Assembly: GCF_902488535.1 (NCBI RefSeq)
Contig: NZ_CABTWO010000011.1
Span: 13,262-77,261 of the forward strand
From: an uncultured Mobiluncus sp.
GTDB taxonomy: Bacteria > Actinomycetota > Actinomycetes > Actinomycetales > Actinomycetaceae
DNA: 64,000 bases
Reading direction: 5' to 3'
Shown: positions 18,002-27,004 of the stretch, one piece after another
Numbering within the stretch: position 1 is the first letter of the stretch
Layout of the letters: each line of letters starts with the position of its first letter
The notes under the pieces: generated by a model
The model's database searches: none
What the model saw: the letters and a program-made list of their open reading frames with translations, nothing else
What the model was told of the DNA's origin: nothing
Position numbers and translations under genes: made by a program

Positions 18002-18017
18002 GGTATTTATATTAACA
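18002..18017 (-). promoter_or_regulatory. Extended -10 promoter of the his operon
   Basis: On the minus strand TGT followed by TAATAT (18017-18009) forms an extended -10 element. Seven bases later lies the GTG of hisD, so the first transcribed base would be the first base of the start codon. No good -35 is seen. Confidence 0.5.
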
Positions 18018-18124
18018 GCTAACTGACCAGCCCCGAAAACCCCGCAAACCCGGTGCGTCAAGACGACCCGCCTGGTGAAAAACCGCGAGGAACTACCGGG
18101 ACAACCCGCAGCGTGGAAACCCAG

Positions 18125-21100
18125 CTAGCTGCCGGTGTCGAACAGGGTGTCCGCCGGGGGATCTTGAGACTGGTCGGGATTCGGATCCAGTTCGGCCAGT
18201 TCGGCGGCCGCTGTGGATTCTAAGGGGTTAGTTCCCGGAGTGATAATCGAGTCATACCCCAGCATGGCGCGCAGCTCACCTAAGAAATCCGGACCGGCGT
18301 TCACCAGGCGTTCGGGACCCAAGTCCAGGACTTGCAGCTCCCCTTGCTCCAAAATATGCAGACGCACGGGAGCCTGGCCGGGGAAACGATCCAGCAGAGC
18401 CCCAAAGGCGCGCATATTTTCTGGGGTGCAGCGCTCGGCAGGCAGCAATAGATCGACTTCGTCCAAGTGATCCAGATGCAACGATAATTTCGGCACGCTC
18501 AGGTCGCTGCCATAGATCGAAACGGATTCATCCTCGCGACGCAGCCGTCCGCCGACCACCACGATATTGTCTTGGACCAGGTCAGCGGCAATGTTTTCGT
18601 AGGTTTTCGCAAAGAACAGCACTTCCACAGAGCCGGTCATGTCTTCGATTTTCGCGATCGCCCACTGCTGGCCGGAACTTTTGGAAATTTTTACGTTCAC
18701 CGCTGTTACCAGACCGGCAATTTTTACTCGGGAATCATTGCCTTTGCCCTCGTCCGAGGTCAAATCCACGATACGGTCCTCAGCTAGGCCTTCCAACACC
18801 CGTTTCATTCCCGAAAGGGGGTGGTCCGAGACGTACATCCCCAACATTTCACGTTCAAACGCGAGCAGTTTATTCTTGGGCCACTCCGGGATATCGGGTA
18901 TATCGATATTGGCCGAGCCCAGTAAATTGTCTGGGGAATCTGCTCCATCCATCTCTAAGGCAGTAAACAGGTCGAACTGTCCGTTGGACTCTTGGCGTTT
19001 CGTGGATACCACCGCTTCCACTGCCTGCTCATGAATCGCGGTGAGCGCGCGGCGCGAGGCTCCGAACGTGTCAAAAGCCCCGGCCTTAATCAGCGAACCG
19101 ATGGTGCGTTTGTTGCAAACCTCCGCCGGAACTTTCTTCAGAAAATCGGAAAAGGAAGTGTAGGCGCCTTTTTCTTGGCGCGCCTTGATGATTTCCGCCA
19201 CCACGTTTTCTCCGACGTTACGAATCGAGGCCAAGCCAAAACGAATGTCGTTGCCGTCAGGTGCAAAAGCCCCGTAGGACTGGTTCACGTCAGGAGGCAA
19301 AACCTTAATCCCCATGCGGCGCACCTCGTTCAAATACATTCCCAGCTTGTCTTTATCTGTCTGGGTGGTCAGCACGGCCGCCATATACTCAGTCGGGAAG
19401 TTCGCCTTAAGATAAGCGGTCCAGTAGGCAATTAGCCCGTAAGCCGCCGAGTGAGATTTGTTGAACGCGTAGTCGGCGAAAGGTACCAGGATATCCCACA
19501 GGGTTTTACAGCAATCCTCCGAGTAGTGGTTAGCAATCATCCCGTCGTGGAACTTCACGTACTGTTCGGCCAGGACGTCTTTCTTCTTTTTCCCCATGGC
19601 CTTACGCAAAATATCGGCCTGCCCCAGGGTAAATCCGGCGACTTTCTGGGCGATAGCCATGACCTGTTCCTGGTAGATAATCAGGCCGTAGGTGTAGCCG
19701 AGGATATCTTTCAGCGGTTCCTCCAGCTCACGATGAATCGGCTCAATCTTTTGCAACCCGTTCTTGCGAAATGCGTAATTCGTGTGGGAATTCGCTCCCA
19801 TCGGCCCGGGCCGATAGAGTGCCACAAGAGCGGAAATATCGTCGAACTCGGTAGGCCGCAACTGCTTCAGCAAGGTGCGCATCCCCCCACCATCGAGCTG
19901 GAACACTCCCAAGGTCTCGCCCGTGGACAACAGTTCGTAAGTCGCCTCATCGTCAACATCCAAACGTTCCAGGTCGGGCGGGGTTTTCCCGTTAATCTTG
20001 ATGTTGTCCAAGGCATCGGAAATAATGGTCAGGTTCTTTAGCCCCAGGAAGTCCATCTTTAGCAGGCCCAGGTGTTCACAAGTTGGGTAGTCAAACTGGG
20101 TAATCATGGCTCCGTCTTGCGGGCGTTTCATCATCGGAATGACGTCAGTCAAGGTTTCCCGCGACATGATGACCGCACACGCGTGTACCCCCCACTGGCG
20201 CACCATGCCTTCCACCCCAGCTGCCAGGTCAAAAATTTGGCGATTAAACTGGTCCTCGGCCACGACTTTGCGGAATTCCTCAGCTTCCTTGTATCGGGAA
20301 TGCTGCGAATCGTATATGCCGGACAACGGTATGTCCTTACCCATGACCGCCGGCGGCATCGCCTTGGTGAGCTTTTCCCCTTTAGAGAAATCCGCGCCAG
20401 AAATGCGCGCTGCGTCCTTAAGGGCTTGCTTTGATTTAATCGTGCCGTAGGTCACGACCTGGGACACTTTGTCCTTGCCGTATTTGCGGGTCACGTAGTC
20501 AATCACGTCCTGACGGCGGCGATCGTCGAAGTCCACGTCGATATCCGGCATGGACACCCGCTCCGGGTTGAGGAAACGTTCAAACAGCAGCCCGTGCTTG
20601 ATGGGGTCCAAATCCGTGATACGCATGGCGTAGGCGACCATGGAACCAGCACCGGAGCCGCGCCCCGGCCCGACCCGAATCCCGTTGTCTTTCGCCCACT
20701 GGATGTAATCCGAAACAATCAGGAAGTACGAGGGGAATCCCATCTGGATAATAATCTCAACCTCGTAGTCGGCGCGTTTGCGGACTTCCTCAGATATCCC
20801 GTTCGGGAACCGGTACTGTAAGCCACGTTCGACTTCCTTAATAAACCAAGACACCTCGTCCTCTCCGGCTGGCACCGGGAAAACTGGCATGAAGGTGCCT
20901 TCCTTCACATCCGGGAATTCGACGTCGCACTGCTCGGCAATCAACAGGGTATTGTCCAGAGCCTCAGGGATTTCCGCAAACAGTTCGTGCATTTCCCCGC
21001 TGGGTCGCAGATAGTAGTCCGTGCCATCAAAGCGGAACCGATCCGGGTTAGACAGCCGATCCCCGGAGTTAATGCACAGCATCGCGTCTTGGATTTCCCG

Positions 21101-21799
21101 GTCTTCCTTATAGACATAGTGTGAATCGTTGGTAGCGATGACAGGTGCGTTGATTTCCCGCGCTAAGCGCAGCAGGTCCTTACGCACGCGGTTTTCGATG
21201 GACAGACCGTGATCCATCAGCTCCACATAAAAATTGTCTTTGCCGAAGATGTCCTGTAGTTCCCCGGCAGCACGCCGAGCCTCCTGGTACTGTCCCAACC
21301 GCAGCCGGGTCTGGACTTCCCCGGAGGGACAGCCTGCCGTGCCAATCAGCCCCTCGTGGTAGCGTTCCAACAGTTCCCGGTCAGCCCGCGGCCATTTGCC
21401 CATCTGTCCGTCCAGAGAGGCGTACGAGCCCAGCCGGAACAGATTGTGCATCCCCTCTGTGGTCCGGGACAGCAGCGTCATATGCGTGTAAGCGCCGCGG
21501 GCGGACACGTCGTCACCGGCCTTTTGCTGTTCCAAAGTGCCCCACTGGACTCGAGTGGTGTCAAAGCGTGAAGTCCCCGGAGTGACATAGGCTTCCAATC
21601 CGATAATGGGTTTAATCCCGGCCTCACGACATTCTTTATAAAACTCAAAAGCCCCGAACAAATAACCGTGATCGGTAATCGCCACGGCCTTTTGCTGGTT
21701 TTCTACCGCTTTTGCAACCAGCCGCTTAATCTTTGCCGCCCCATCCAAAATCGAGTAGTCGGTATGGACGTGGAGGTGAACAAAATCGGAACTTGGCAT
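18125..21799 (-). CDS. dnaE: DNA polymerase III alpha subunit
   Basis: The main replicative polymerase, 1224 residues and so close to the usual DnaE1 length. The N-terminal PHP domain begins FVHLHVHTDYSILDG; the catalytic aspartates lie in MPDIDVDFDD at about 416-425, followed by the RRQDVIDYVTRKYG helix; the DnaE-specific HhH region (GADILRKAMGKKK) and an OB-fold (IAGLVTAVNVKISK) are near the end. The PHP metal ligands look intact, so proofreading by this domain is possible, as in actinobacterial DnaE1. It lies between lspA/RluA-type genes and the his operon on the same strand. Confidence 0.98.
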   Translation of the reverse strand: MPSSDFVHLHVHTDYSILDGAAKIKRLVAKAVENQQKAVAITDHGYLFGAFEFYKECREAGIKPIIGLEAYVTPGTSRFDTTRVQWGTLEQQKAGDDVSARGAYTHMTLLSRTTEGMHNLFRLGSYASLDGQMGKWPRADRELLERYHEGLIGTAGCPSGEVQTRLRLGQYQEARRAAGELQDIFGKDNFYVELMDHGLSIENRVRKDLLRLAREINAPVIATNDSHYVYKEDREIQDAMLCINSGDRLSNPDRFRFDGTDYYLRPSGEMHELFAEIPEALDNTLLIAEQCDVEFPDVKEGTFMPVFPVPAGEDEVSWFIKEVERGLQYRFPNGISEEVRKRADYEVEIIIQMGFPSYFLIVSDYIQWAKDNGIRVGPGRGSGAGSMVAYAMRITDLDPIKHGLLFERFLNPERVSMPDIDVDFDDRRRQDVIDYVTRKYGKDKVSQVVTYGTIKSKQALKDAARISGADFSKGEKLTKAMPPAVMGKDIPLSGIYDSQHSRYKEAEEFRKVVAEDQFNRQIFDLAAGVEGMVRQWGVHACAVIMSRETLTDVIPMMKRPQDGAMITQFDYPTCEHLGLLKMDFLGLKNLTIISDALDNIKINGKTPPDLERLDVDDEATYELLSTGETLGVFQLDGGGMRTLLKQLRPTEFDDISALVALYRPGPMGANSHTNYAFRKNGLQKIEPIHRELEEPLKDILGYTYGLIIYQEQVMAIAQKVAGFTLGQADILRKAMGKKKKDVLAEQYVKFHDGMIANHYSEDCCKTLWDILVPFADYAFNKSHSAAYGLIAYWTAYLKANFPTEYMAAVLTTQTDKDKLGMYLNEVRRMGIKVLPPDVNQSYGAFAPDGNDIRFGLASIRNVGENVVAEIIKARQEKGAYTSFSDFLKKVPAEVCNKRTIGSLIKAGAFDTFGASRRALTAIHEQAVEAVVSTKRQESNGQFDLFTALEMDGADSPDNLLGSANIDIPDIPEWPKNKLLAFEREMLGMYVSDHPLSGMKRVLEGLAEDRIVDLTSDEGKGNDSRVKIAGLVTAVNVKISKSSGQQWAIAKIEDMTGSVEVLFFAKTYENIAADLVQDNIVVVGGRLRREDESVSIYGSDLSVPKLSLHLDHLDEVDLLLPAERCTPENMRAFGALLDRFPGQAPVRLHILEQGELQVLDLGPERLVNAGPDFLGELRAMLGYDSIITPGTNPLESTAAAELAELDPNPDQSQDPPADTLFDTGS

Positions 21800-21885
21800 G
21801 GGTCAATCCTAGTCGTTTTTTCCGCGGCGAGCCCGCCAGGTTCCAGTCCCGCAGGTGGGGCCGCGAGTCGCGAATTTCGGCCTGA

Positions 21886-22800
21886 TTATTGGCGCAAAAG
21901 CTCTAAAGCTGCCGCTAAATCTGCAGGTAGCGGCGCCTGCACCGCGACCTCCAGCCCGGTCCGCGGATGTTTGAACGCCAGCCGACTGGCGTGCAGCCAT
22001 TGACGTTCCAGCCCCAGCCGAGCCGCCGTTTTTCGATCCGCTCCGTATTCCGTATCTCCCATCAGGGGGTGCCCGATAGCCGCGAGATGTACGCGAATCT
22101 GGTGGGTTCGCCCGGTCTCCAACTGAACTTTCAACAAGGTCGCCCCCCGCAGCTCCTCAATGACGTCGTAGTGCGTCACCGCGGGCTTGCCCCCGGACAC
22201 GACCGCCATCTTAAACTCCCGTCCCGGAGCCCTACCGATGGGGGCGTCAATGGTCCCTACCGGGGGTTTCACCTTTCCTGTGGCAAGGGCGGTGTAAATT
22301 TTTTCGACCCGATGGTAGCGAAACGCGTTCTTCAGTTTGCCGTAGGCGAGTTCGGATTTCGCAACCACCATCGCCCCCGACGTTCCCGCGTCCAGACGGT
22401 GCACAATGCCTTCGCGTTCCACCGGTCCGGACGTTGACACGCGAATCCCGGCAGCCCTAAGCGCCCCAACTACCGTGGGTCCCTCCCAACCGGGGCCGGT
22501 GTGCGCAGCGACTCCAGCCGGCTTATCCACCACCACCAAATCGTCATCGGCATATAAAATTCCTAAGTTCTCTACGCGGGTAACTTCCGGAACATAGCCG
22601 ACAGGTTCAGGAATTTCGATTTCCAGCAGACTTCCCGGGGTCAGTTCATCAGACTTTTTGAGGATCTCACCGTTTTGCGTGACCGCTCCGGATTCCAGCA
22701 GGGCTCCTGCTTTTGCTCGGGACAGCCCCAGCAGCCGTGACAGCCCCACGTCAGCGCGAAGTCCCGAGAGTCCTTCCGGTACCGGCAACAAACGACTCAC
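21886..22800 (-). CDS. RluA-family pseudouridine synthase
   Basis: Isomerises uridine to pseudouridine in rRNA. An N-terminal S4 RNA-binding domain (VGLSRLLGLSRAKAGALLESGAV, about 17-60) precedes the catalytic domain with the family motif EGIVHRLDAGTSGAMVV, where D is the nucleophile, and RTHQIRVHLAAIGHPLMGD. The RluD-like architecture and the place right after lspA are common in bacteria. Its ATG overlaps the lspA stop by four bases. Which uridines are modified cannot be deduced. Confidence 0.95.
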   Translation of the reverse strand: MSRLLPVPEGLSGLRADVGLSRLLGLSRAKAGALLESGAVTQNGEILKKSDELTPGSLLEIEIPEPVGYVPEVTRVENLGILYADDDLVVVDKPAGVAAHTGPGWEGPTVVGALRAAGIRVSTSGPVEREGIVHRLDAGTSGAMVVAKSELAYGKLKNAFRYHRVEKIYTALATGKVKPPVGTIDAPIGRAPGREFKMAVVSGGKPAVTHYDVIEELRGATLLKVQLETGRTHQIRVHLAAIGHPLMGDTEYGADRKTAARLGLERQWLHASRLAFKHPRTGLEVAVQAPLPADLAAALELLRQ

Positions 22801-23393
22801 GAATCTTTATCCTTTACGGAACAATCCGGATCTGCACCCGCCTCGGCGCGCCTTGAGGCAGATTCAGGCTGCGGAGGGGCGAACAGCGGCACACCTCGAA
22901 GCAGCAAAACGAAAATCACCGCCACCCCGACAACTACGAAAATGTCAGCCACATTGCCGACAAACCACCCGAAGTAATCGATAAAGTCCACGACCTTTCC
23001 GGTACCCCAGGTCGGGCCTTGGAACCTGTCGACCAGGTTCGCCATCCCCCCTCCGGACACGACCGCCAAAACGTAAGCCCACGTCCTGGTGCGCGTCAGA
23101 AAGGACAACACGGTCAAAACAAACACCAACACCAGACTAAAGACGGTGACGACCAGGGTCTGCCCCTGGCCGATAGACAAAGCGGCGCCAGGGTTGTGCG
23201 TGAGGTGCAGGGTCACCCACGAGCCCAGCAGAGGCTGCGGTGCGGTATCGGCGGCCAGGAAGCGCAAGGCGAGGCGTTTCGTTATCTGGTCGATGCCCCC
23301 CACCGCCGCCATGATTAAAAGCACCGTCAGCCAGCGAGAGAATCGGTGGGGATCTCCCGTCGGCTGACGGTTAGAGATGGATTTGAACGACAA
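22797..23393 (-). CDS. lspA: Lipoprotein signal peptidase (signal peptidase II)
   Basis: An aspartyl protease of the cytoplasmic membrane that removes signal peptides of lipoproteins such as the two in this window. Four hydrophobic segments are visible. The two catalytic aspartates lie in MANLVDR and VGNVADIFVVVG; HLTHNPGAALS is also conserved. A hydrophilic C-terminal extension of about 25 residues is present. The start is immediately next to the divIVA stop. Confidence 0.95.
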   Translation of the reverse strand: MSFKSISNRQPTGDPHRFSRWLTVLLIMAAVGGIDQITKRLALRFLAADTAPQPLLGSWVTLHLTHNPGAALSIGQGQTLVVTVFSLVLVFVLTVLSFLTRTRTWAYVLAVVSGGGMANLVDRFQGPTWGTGKVVDFIDYFGWFVGNVADIFVVVGVAVIFVLLLRGVPLFAPPQPESASRRAEAGADPDCSVKDKDS

Positions 23394-23394
23394 C

Positions 23395-24000
23395 TTAGTT
23401 GGTCGGTGCGGAATCCGCCAAGTCTGAAAGAATGCCCTCTAGGAACGAACTCATCTTGGCGCGATACTCGGATTCGAAAGTCTTGAGCTCTTCGATCTTG
23501 CGCTCCAACATACCGCGTTCCTGCTCCAACTGAGCCAGTACGCGGGAATGCTCCTGCTCTGCATCAGCAATAATGCGGTCGGCTTCGACACGAGCGTTGG
23601 CAATGATTTCTTCGCTCTTCTTTTGACCGTCTTGCACGTATTCGTCGTGCAGACGCTGCGCCATATCCAGCATGGAAACTGCGGAAGTTGACGCCGGAAC
23701 CTCCCCCGCACCCGGTGCGGGTTCCACCATAGCAGCCGGTTCGGGTGTGACCGGTTCGGCAACCGGTTCCACCGCCGGAGCTTCAGGCGTAGTCGGCGCT
23801 GCGCCACTGGACAGCTCGGCAATCTTGCGGTTCGCTTCCTCCAGCTCGGCCCGGAGCGAGTCACGCTCTTTGGTCAGGGTATCGAGGGTATTCACCACCT
23901 CGTCCAAGAAATCGTCCACTTCATCCTGGTCATAGCCTTCGCGGAATTTCGTGGGCTGAAACTTCTTGTTGACGATGTCATCTGTGGTGAGCAACGCCAT
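23395..24000 (-). CDS. wag31: DivIVA/Wag31 polar growth protein
   Basis: A coiled-coil scaffold that recognises curved membrane at poles and septa and organises wall growth in actinobacteria. The N-terminal DivIVA domain is clear (LTTDDIVNKKFQPTKFREGY, then DEVDDFLDEVV), followed by a coiled coil, a Pro/Glu/Val-rich linker (about 75-115) and a second coiled coil from residue 125. I chose ATG 24000, preceded by GAGGTGACG; the frame extending to 24066 lacks support. It lies in the usual order after sepF and yggT. Confidence 0.96.
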   Translation of the reverse strand: MALLTTDDIVNKKFQPTKFREGYDQDEVDDFLDEVVNTLDTLTKERDSLRAELEEANRKIAELSSGAAPTTPEAPAVEPVAEPVTPEPAAMVEPAPGAGEVPASTSAVSMLDMAQRLHDEYVQDGQKKSEEIIANARVEADRIIADAEQEHSRVLAQLEQERGMLERKIEELKTFESEYRAKMSSFLEGILSDLADSAPTN

Positions 24001-24067
24001 ATTCGTCACCTCGTCCGTATCAGGGGGCTTGCGCCCCGACTTCCAAAACCTTTTGGGCATTCGCACG

Positions 24068-24079
24068 TTTTGTACAAAA
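24068..24079. promoter_or_regulatory. Perfect palindrome upstream of divIVA
   Basis: TTTTGTACAAAA is a 12-base perfect palindrome 68 bases upstream of the divIVA start, in the stretch likely to hold its promoter. It could be a repressor site; no regulator is identified. Confidence 0.3.
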
Positions 24080-24190
24080 GATATTGTTACACATTTTTTG
24101 TTACTTGTGTGAATACTGAGGTTTAAAACTTACTCCGAAAGGGGGAAATTTTACTAATCGCGGAGCGTGATGAAAACGAAAACGCGGCGG

Positions 24191-24496
24191 CTAAACCATA
24201 AAAGTCAGCCTGACCACCAACCATTGCAACAAGAACAGGAGTATAAAAAGCACTAAAAAACCCATGTCAAGGGCCAATCCACCGATACGCAGCGGAGGTA
24301 TCAAACGCCCAAAGAACCGCACCGGTGGATCTGTCAGGGCATAGATCAAGTTAGCAAACACCAAGATAATCCCCTTGGGGCGCCAATCCCTGGCCAAAAG
24401 CTGCACCCAGTCCAGAACTACCCGCAAGATCAGGATGAAAACATAGACGTTTATCGCATAGTAAATAACTAGGCCAATCAGTTGCACCATACTCAC
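24191..24496 (-). CDS. YggT-family membrane protein
   Basis: A small integral membrane protein (about 101 residues) of the YggT/YlmG family, conserved next to sepF in Gram-positives and linked to division or membrane organisation. Two long hydrophobic segments flank the conserved LTDPPVRFFGRLIPPLRIGG loop. GTG 24496 has AGGA eight bases upstream; ATG 24505 and ATG 24490 are alternatives. Confidence 0.9.
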   Translation of the reverse strand: MSMVQLIGLVIYYAINVYVFILILRVVLDWVQLLARDWRPKGIILVFANLIYALTDPPVRFFGRLIPPLRIGGLALDMGFLVLFILLFLLQWLVVRLTFMV

Positions 24497-24537
24497 GCAG
24501 TCCATCCTACCTGACGCCAGCCGGCTAGACAGACCAA

Positions 24538-24570
24538 GGTTCCCCCACCGCTACGTGCGACGGGGGAACC
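24538..24570 (-). other. Strong hairpin between sepF and yggT
   Basis: GGTTCCCCC pairs perfectly with GGGGGAACC around a 15-base loop, 24 bases after the sepF stop codon. No T-run follows on the minus strand, so it is more likely an mRNA-stability or processing element than a full terminator. Confidence 0.45.
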
Positions 24571-24593
24571 TCAGGATGGAAGGAGGTTAGCAG

Positions 24594-25058
24594 TTACAAA
24601 GTCTGCAGTAAGGAAGACGACGGTTTCGGGGTCGCCTCGATAGTCTTAAGGTGCTGCGGGGAAAGCAGGAACACCCGGGTTCCGACTTCCTCGAAAGAAC
24701 CGCGCAGACCGTAAGTCAAGCCGGAAGCAAAGTCGACCATACGCTGCGCCTCCTTGGCGGAAAGGTAGGCCAGGTTGAGGATGACTGGCACGTTATCGCG
24801 CAGGTAGTCGCCAATTTCTTTGGCATCAGAATATGTGGTGGGCTTGGCCGTCTTAATCCGGTCAATCGTGCCAATCGGAGTCTCAGCCGGAGTTTCCGGG
24901 GTGTGATGAGAGGCAGTTTCCGATTCGGTGGAACCGGGAAATTCGCGAACCTCACCCAAAGGAGTTTCATCTTCGATGAATTCCTCGTCGTCGTAATCGT
25001 CGATTTCGGGTTCCCGCAAGCCGACTTTCTCTAGAACGTTACGCAGCGCCAGACCCAT
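24594..25058 (-). CDS. sepF: Cell division protein SepF
   Basis: Membrane-binding FtsZ partner that anchors the Z-ring in actinobacteria, which lack FtsA. The 154-residue protein has the N-terminal amphipathic helix (MGLALRNVLEKVGL), an acidic linker, and the SepF domain from about 75 with PTTYSDAKEIGDYLRDNVPVILNL and DFASGLTYGLRGSFEEVG. It follows ftsZ after a 220-base gap that would normally hold pgeF and a YggS-type gene. Confidence 0.95.
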   Translation of the reverse strand: MGLALRNVLEKVGLREPEIDDYDDEEFIEDETPLGEVREFPGSTESETASHHTPETPAETPIGTIDRIKTAKPTTYSDAKEIGDYLRDNVPVILNLAYLSAKEAQRMVDFASGLTYGLRGSFEEVGTRVFLLSPQHLKTIEATPKPSSSLLQTL

Positions 25059-25179
25059 AATTTCTCCCCTAGGTTTCAGTGTGAATTGGACAACTGGAAT
25101 GAGATTACGTGATAACAGGTGTTTTAGTGGAGAATTGTTGCGGAGTGTCGCTAATCAGAGCGAAAATCGCGAAAGCCGC

Positions 25180-25208
25180 CCCGTCGATGACTGGAGGTCA
25201 ACGACGGG
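25180..25208. other. Hairpin between ftsZ and sepF
   Basis: CCCGTCGATGAC and GTCAACGACGGG form a 12-base-pair stem with one mismatch and a 5-base loop. The 25059-25278 gap holds no gene; the hairpin could limit transcription from ftsZ into sepF. Confidence 0.4.
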
Positions 25209-25278
25209 AACGGTTTTCTTTTGGGAGATGCGAAGAAAGTTTCGGGTGAAACAGCCTCGCTATCTGGAGGCGGCGGAC

Positions 25279-26793
25279 TTATTTTAAGAAGTCCGGGATG
25301 TCGAGTTCATCGTCCCCCGCGATGTCATCGAAAACCTGTTCCAAGCGCAGTGCCGGGGCGTGCTGTTCCCGCGAGGAATCCACGTAGTCCGGCACGCTCG
25401 CCGCATCGGGAGACACCGGCCGAATCCCGGAAGTAACAGCCAGCGGCTCGCGTTTCGCGTCAGGAATTCCGCTCAGCCCGGTGAGTTTGATTTCCGGTTG
25501 GTGCGGCTCAGGCTTGGGCTTCAACGTGCCCATTGCCTCGGTGCCGGCGGGAAACTTCGGAGCTTTCAGCTCGGGAACTTTCGCGGAGGATTCGTGGCGG
25601 TGTTGAGCCAGTCGGGCTTCGATTCCGTCGAGAATTTCTTCCTTTTCAGAAGCGGTTTCAGCAGGTGCCGGGGCAGGTTTCGCTGCCGCGGGAGCTTCCG
25701 CGCTCGACTGCGGTACCGTCCGCTTTTCGCTCGGTTCACTAGCCCGGGTCGCAGTGGCCGGCTTGGCGCTCGGAGCGGCCGGGGCGGGATGTGCCGCCGA
25801 GCGGGCGGCAGAGGCGGTCTGGGTGGCTCGGGCGGAGGATGTGTTCCCATCTTCGCGTTCGAAACCCGCAGCGATAACCGTGACTTTAATCTCATCGGCA
25901 AATTCTTCGTTCGGAGCGTAACCGATGATGACGTTTGCCTCCGGATCGGCCAGTTCGCGAACCATCTGGGCCGCGTCGTTCATCTCTTGCATCCCCAAGT
26001 CCGTTCCACCTTGGAAGAAGATGAGGACTCGGTCGGCACCGTCCATGGAGCTTTCCAGCAATGGCGAAGAAATCGCCATCTCCACCGCAATGAGGGCTCG
26101 ATCCGGGCCGGTGGCTGTCCCAATCCCCATCAGTGCGGTCTTGGCGTCTTTCAAGGTGGTGGTCACGTCTGCGAAGTCGACGTTGATGGTACCGGGGATG
26201 GTGATAATTTCGGTGATACCCTGCACGGAGGATTGCAGGACCTGGTCAGCGGCACGGAAAGCATCCAAAACTGAGAGATTTGTGTCCGTGGATTCCAGCA
26301 GGCGCTGGTTAGGGATCACGATGAGGGCATCGACTTGTTCGCGCAGCGCTTCGATACCGCGGTCGGCCTGCTGCTCGCGCCGGCGACCTTCAAATTGGAA
26401 GGGACGAGTGACCACACCGATGGTCAGAGCGCCGAGCTCGCGGGCGATACCGGCCACAACCGGAGCTCCACCTGTACCGGTGCCACCGCCTTCTCCAGCA
26501 GTCACAAAGACCATATTGGAATCGCGCAGTACCTCGCGGATATCGTCCTCGTGAGCGGTCGCGGCCGCCTTGCCAACTTCCGGATCGGCTCCTGCGCCCA
26601 AACCGTGGGTAGACTCCCTGCCAATCTCCAGTTTGACGTCCGCATCCGACATCAACAGCGCTTGCGCATCGGTGTTAATCGCGATGAACTCGACACCGCG
26701 CAGATTCGACTCAATCATCCGGTTTACCGCGTTAACACCGCCGCCTCCGACGCCTACGACACGGATGACCGCCAGTGGTGCTGGTTCCATCAT
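25279..26793 (-). CDS. ftsZ: Cell division GTPase FtsZ
   Basis: Tubulin homologue that forms the Z-ring. The nucleotide-binding motif GGGTGTGG is at 103-110 and the T7 loop motif region (NVDFADV) is present. The GTPase core ends near residue 320. A 170-residue linker rich in Ala, Pro and Glu follows, longer than the common 50-100, and the C-terminal peptide DDELDIPDFLK is the SepF-binding motif typical of actinobacteria. GGAAGGGG precedes the tandem ATGs. Total length is 504 residues against 380-440 in most relatives. Confidence 0.98.
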   Translation of the reverse strand: MMEPAPLAVIRVVGVGGGGVNAVNRMIESNLRGVEFIAINTDAQALLMSDADVKLEIGRESTHGLGAGADPEVGKAAATAHEDDIREVLRDSNMVFVTAGEGGGTGTGGAPVVAGIARELGALTIGVVTRPFQFEGRRREQQADRGIEALREQVDALIVIPNQRLLESTDTNLSVLDAFRAADQVLQSSVQGITEIITIPGTINVDFADVTTTLKDAKTALMGIGTATGPDRALIAVEMAISSPLLESSMDGADRVLIFFQGGTDLGMQEMNDAAQMVRELADPEANVIIGYAPNEEFADEIKVTVIAAGFEREDGNTSSARATQTASAARSAAHPAPAAPSAKPATATRASEPSEKRTVPQSSAEAPAAAKPAPAPAETASEKEEILDGIEARLAQHRHESSAKVPELKAPKFPAGTEAMGTLKPKPEPHQPEIKLTGLSGIPDAKREPLAVTSGIRPVSPDAASVPDYVDSSREQHAPALRLEQVFDDIAGDDELDIPDFLK

Positions 26794-26811
26794 GATTTTC
26801 CCCTTCCAACC

Positions 26812-26834
26812 TTAACCTTGAACTTAAGGGTTAA
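26812..26834. promoter_or_regulatory. Dyad just upstream of the ftsZ ribosome binding site
   Basis: TTAACC and GGTTAA flank TTGAACTTAAG in a 23-base imperfect palindrome, 19 bases before the ftsZ start. Either a protein-binding site or an RNA hairpin that could mask translation. Confidence 0.35.
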
Positions 26835-26955
26835 AGTAATGTCGGCTTTTTGACGCCAAAAATTTAGTGAGTGTTGCGCAATATACCGGGATGCGCCTCG
26901 GCGTGTTTTGAAATTGCTCGGATTTCTGACGAGGTTTAATTCCCGACGGCCGCGC

Positions 26956-26964
26956 TGTTAGACT
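26956..26964 (+). promoter_or_regulatory. Extended -10 promoter of the amino-acid ABC operon
   Basis: TGT followed by TAGACT forms an extended -10. The matching -35 position (TTAATT) is weak. The leader to the solute-binding protein start would be about 35 bases, with AAAGGA as ribosome binding site. Confidence 0.45.
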
Positions 26965-27004
26965 GCAAAGACAAAAGCAATTTTCACTATCTAAAGGAAA
27001 GACA

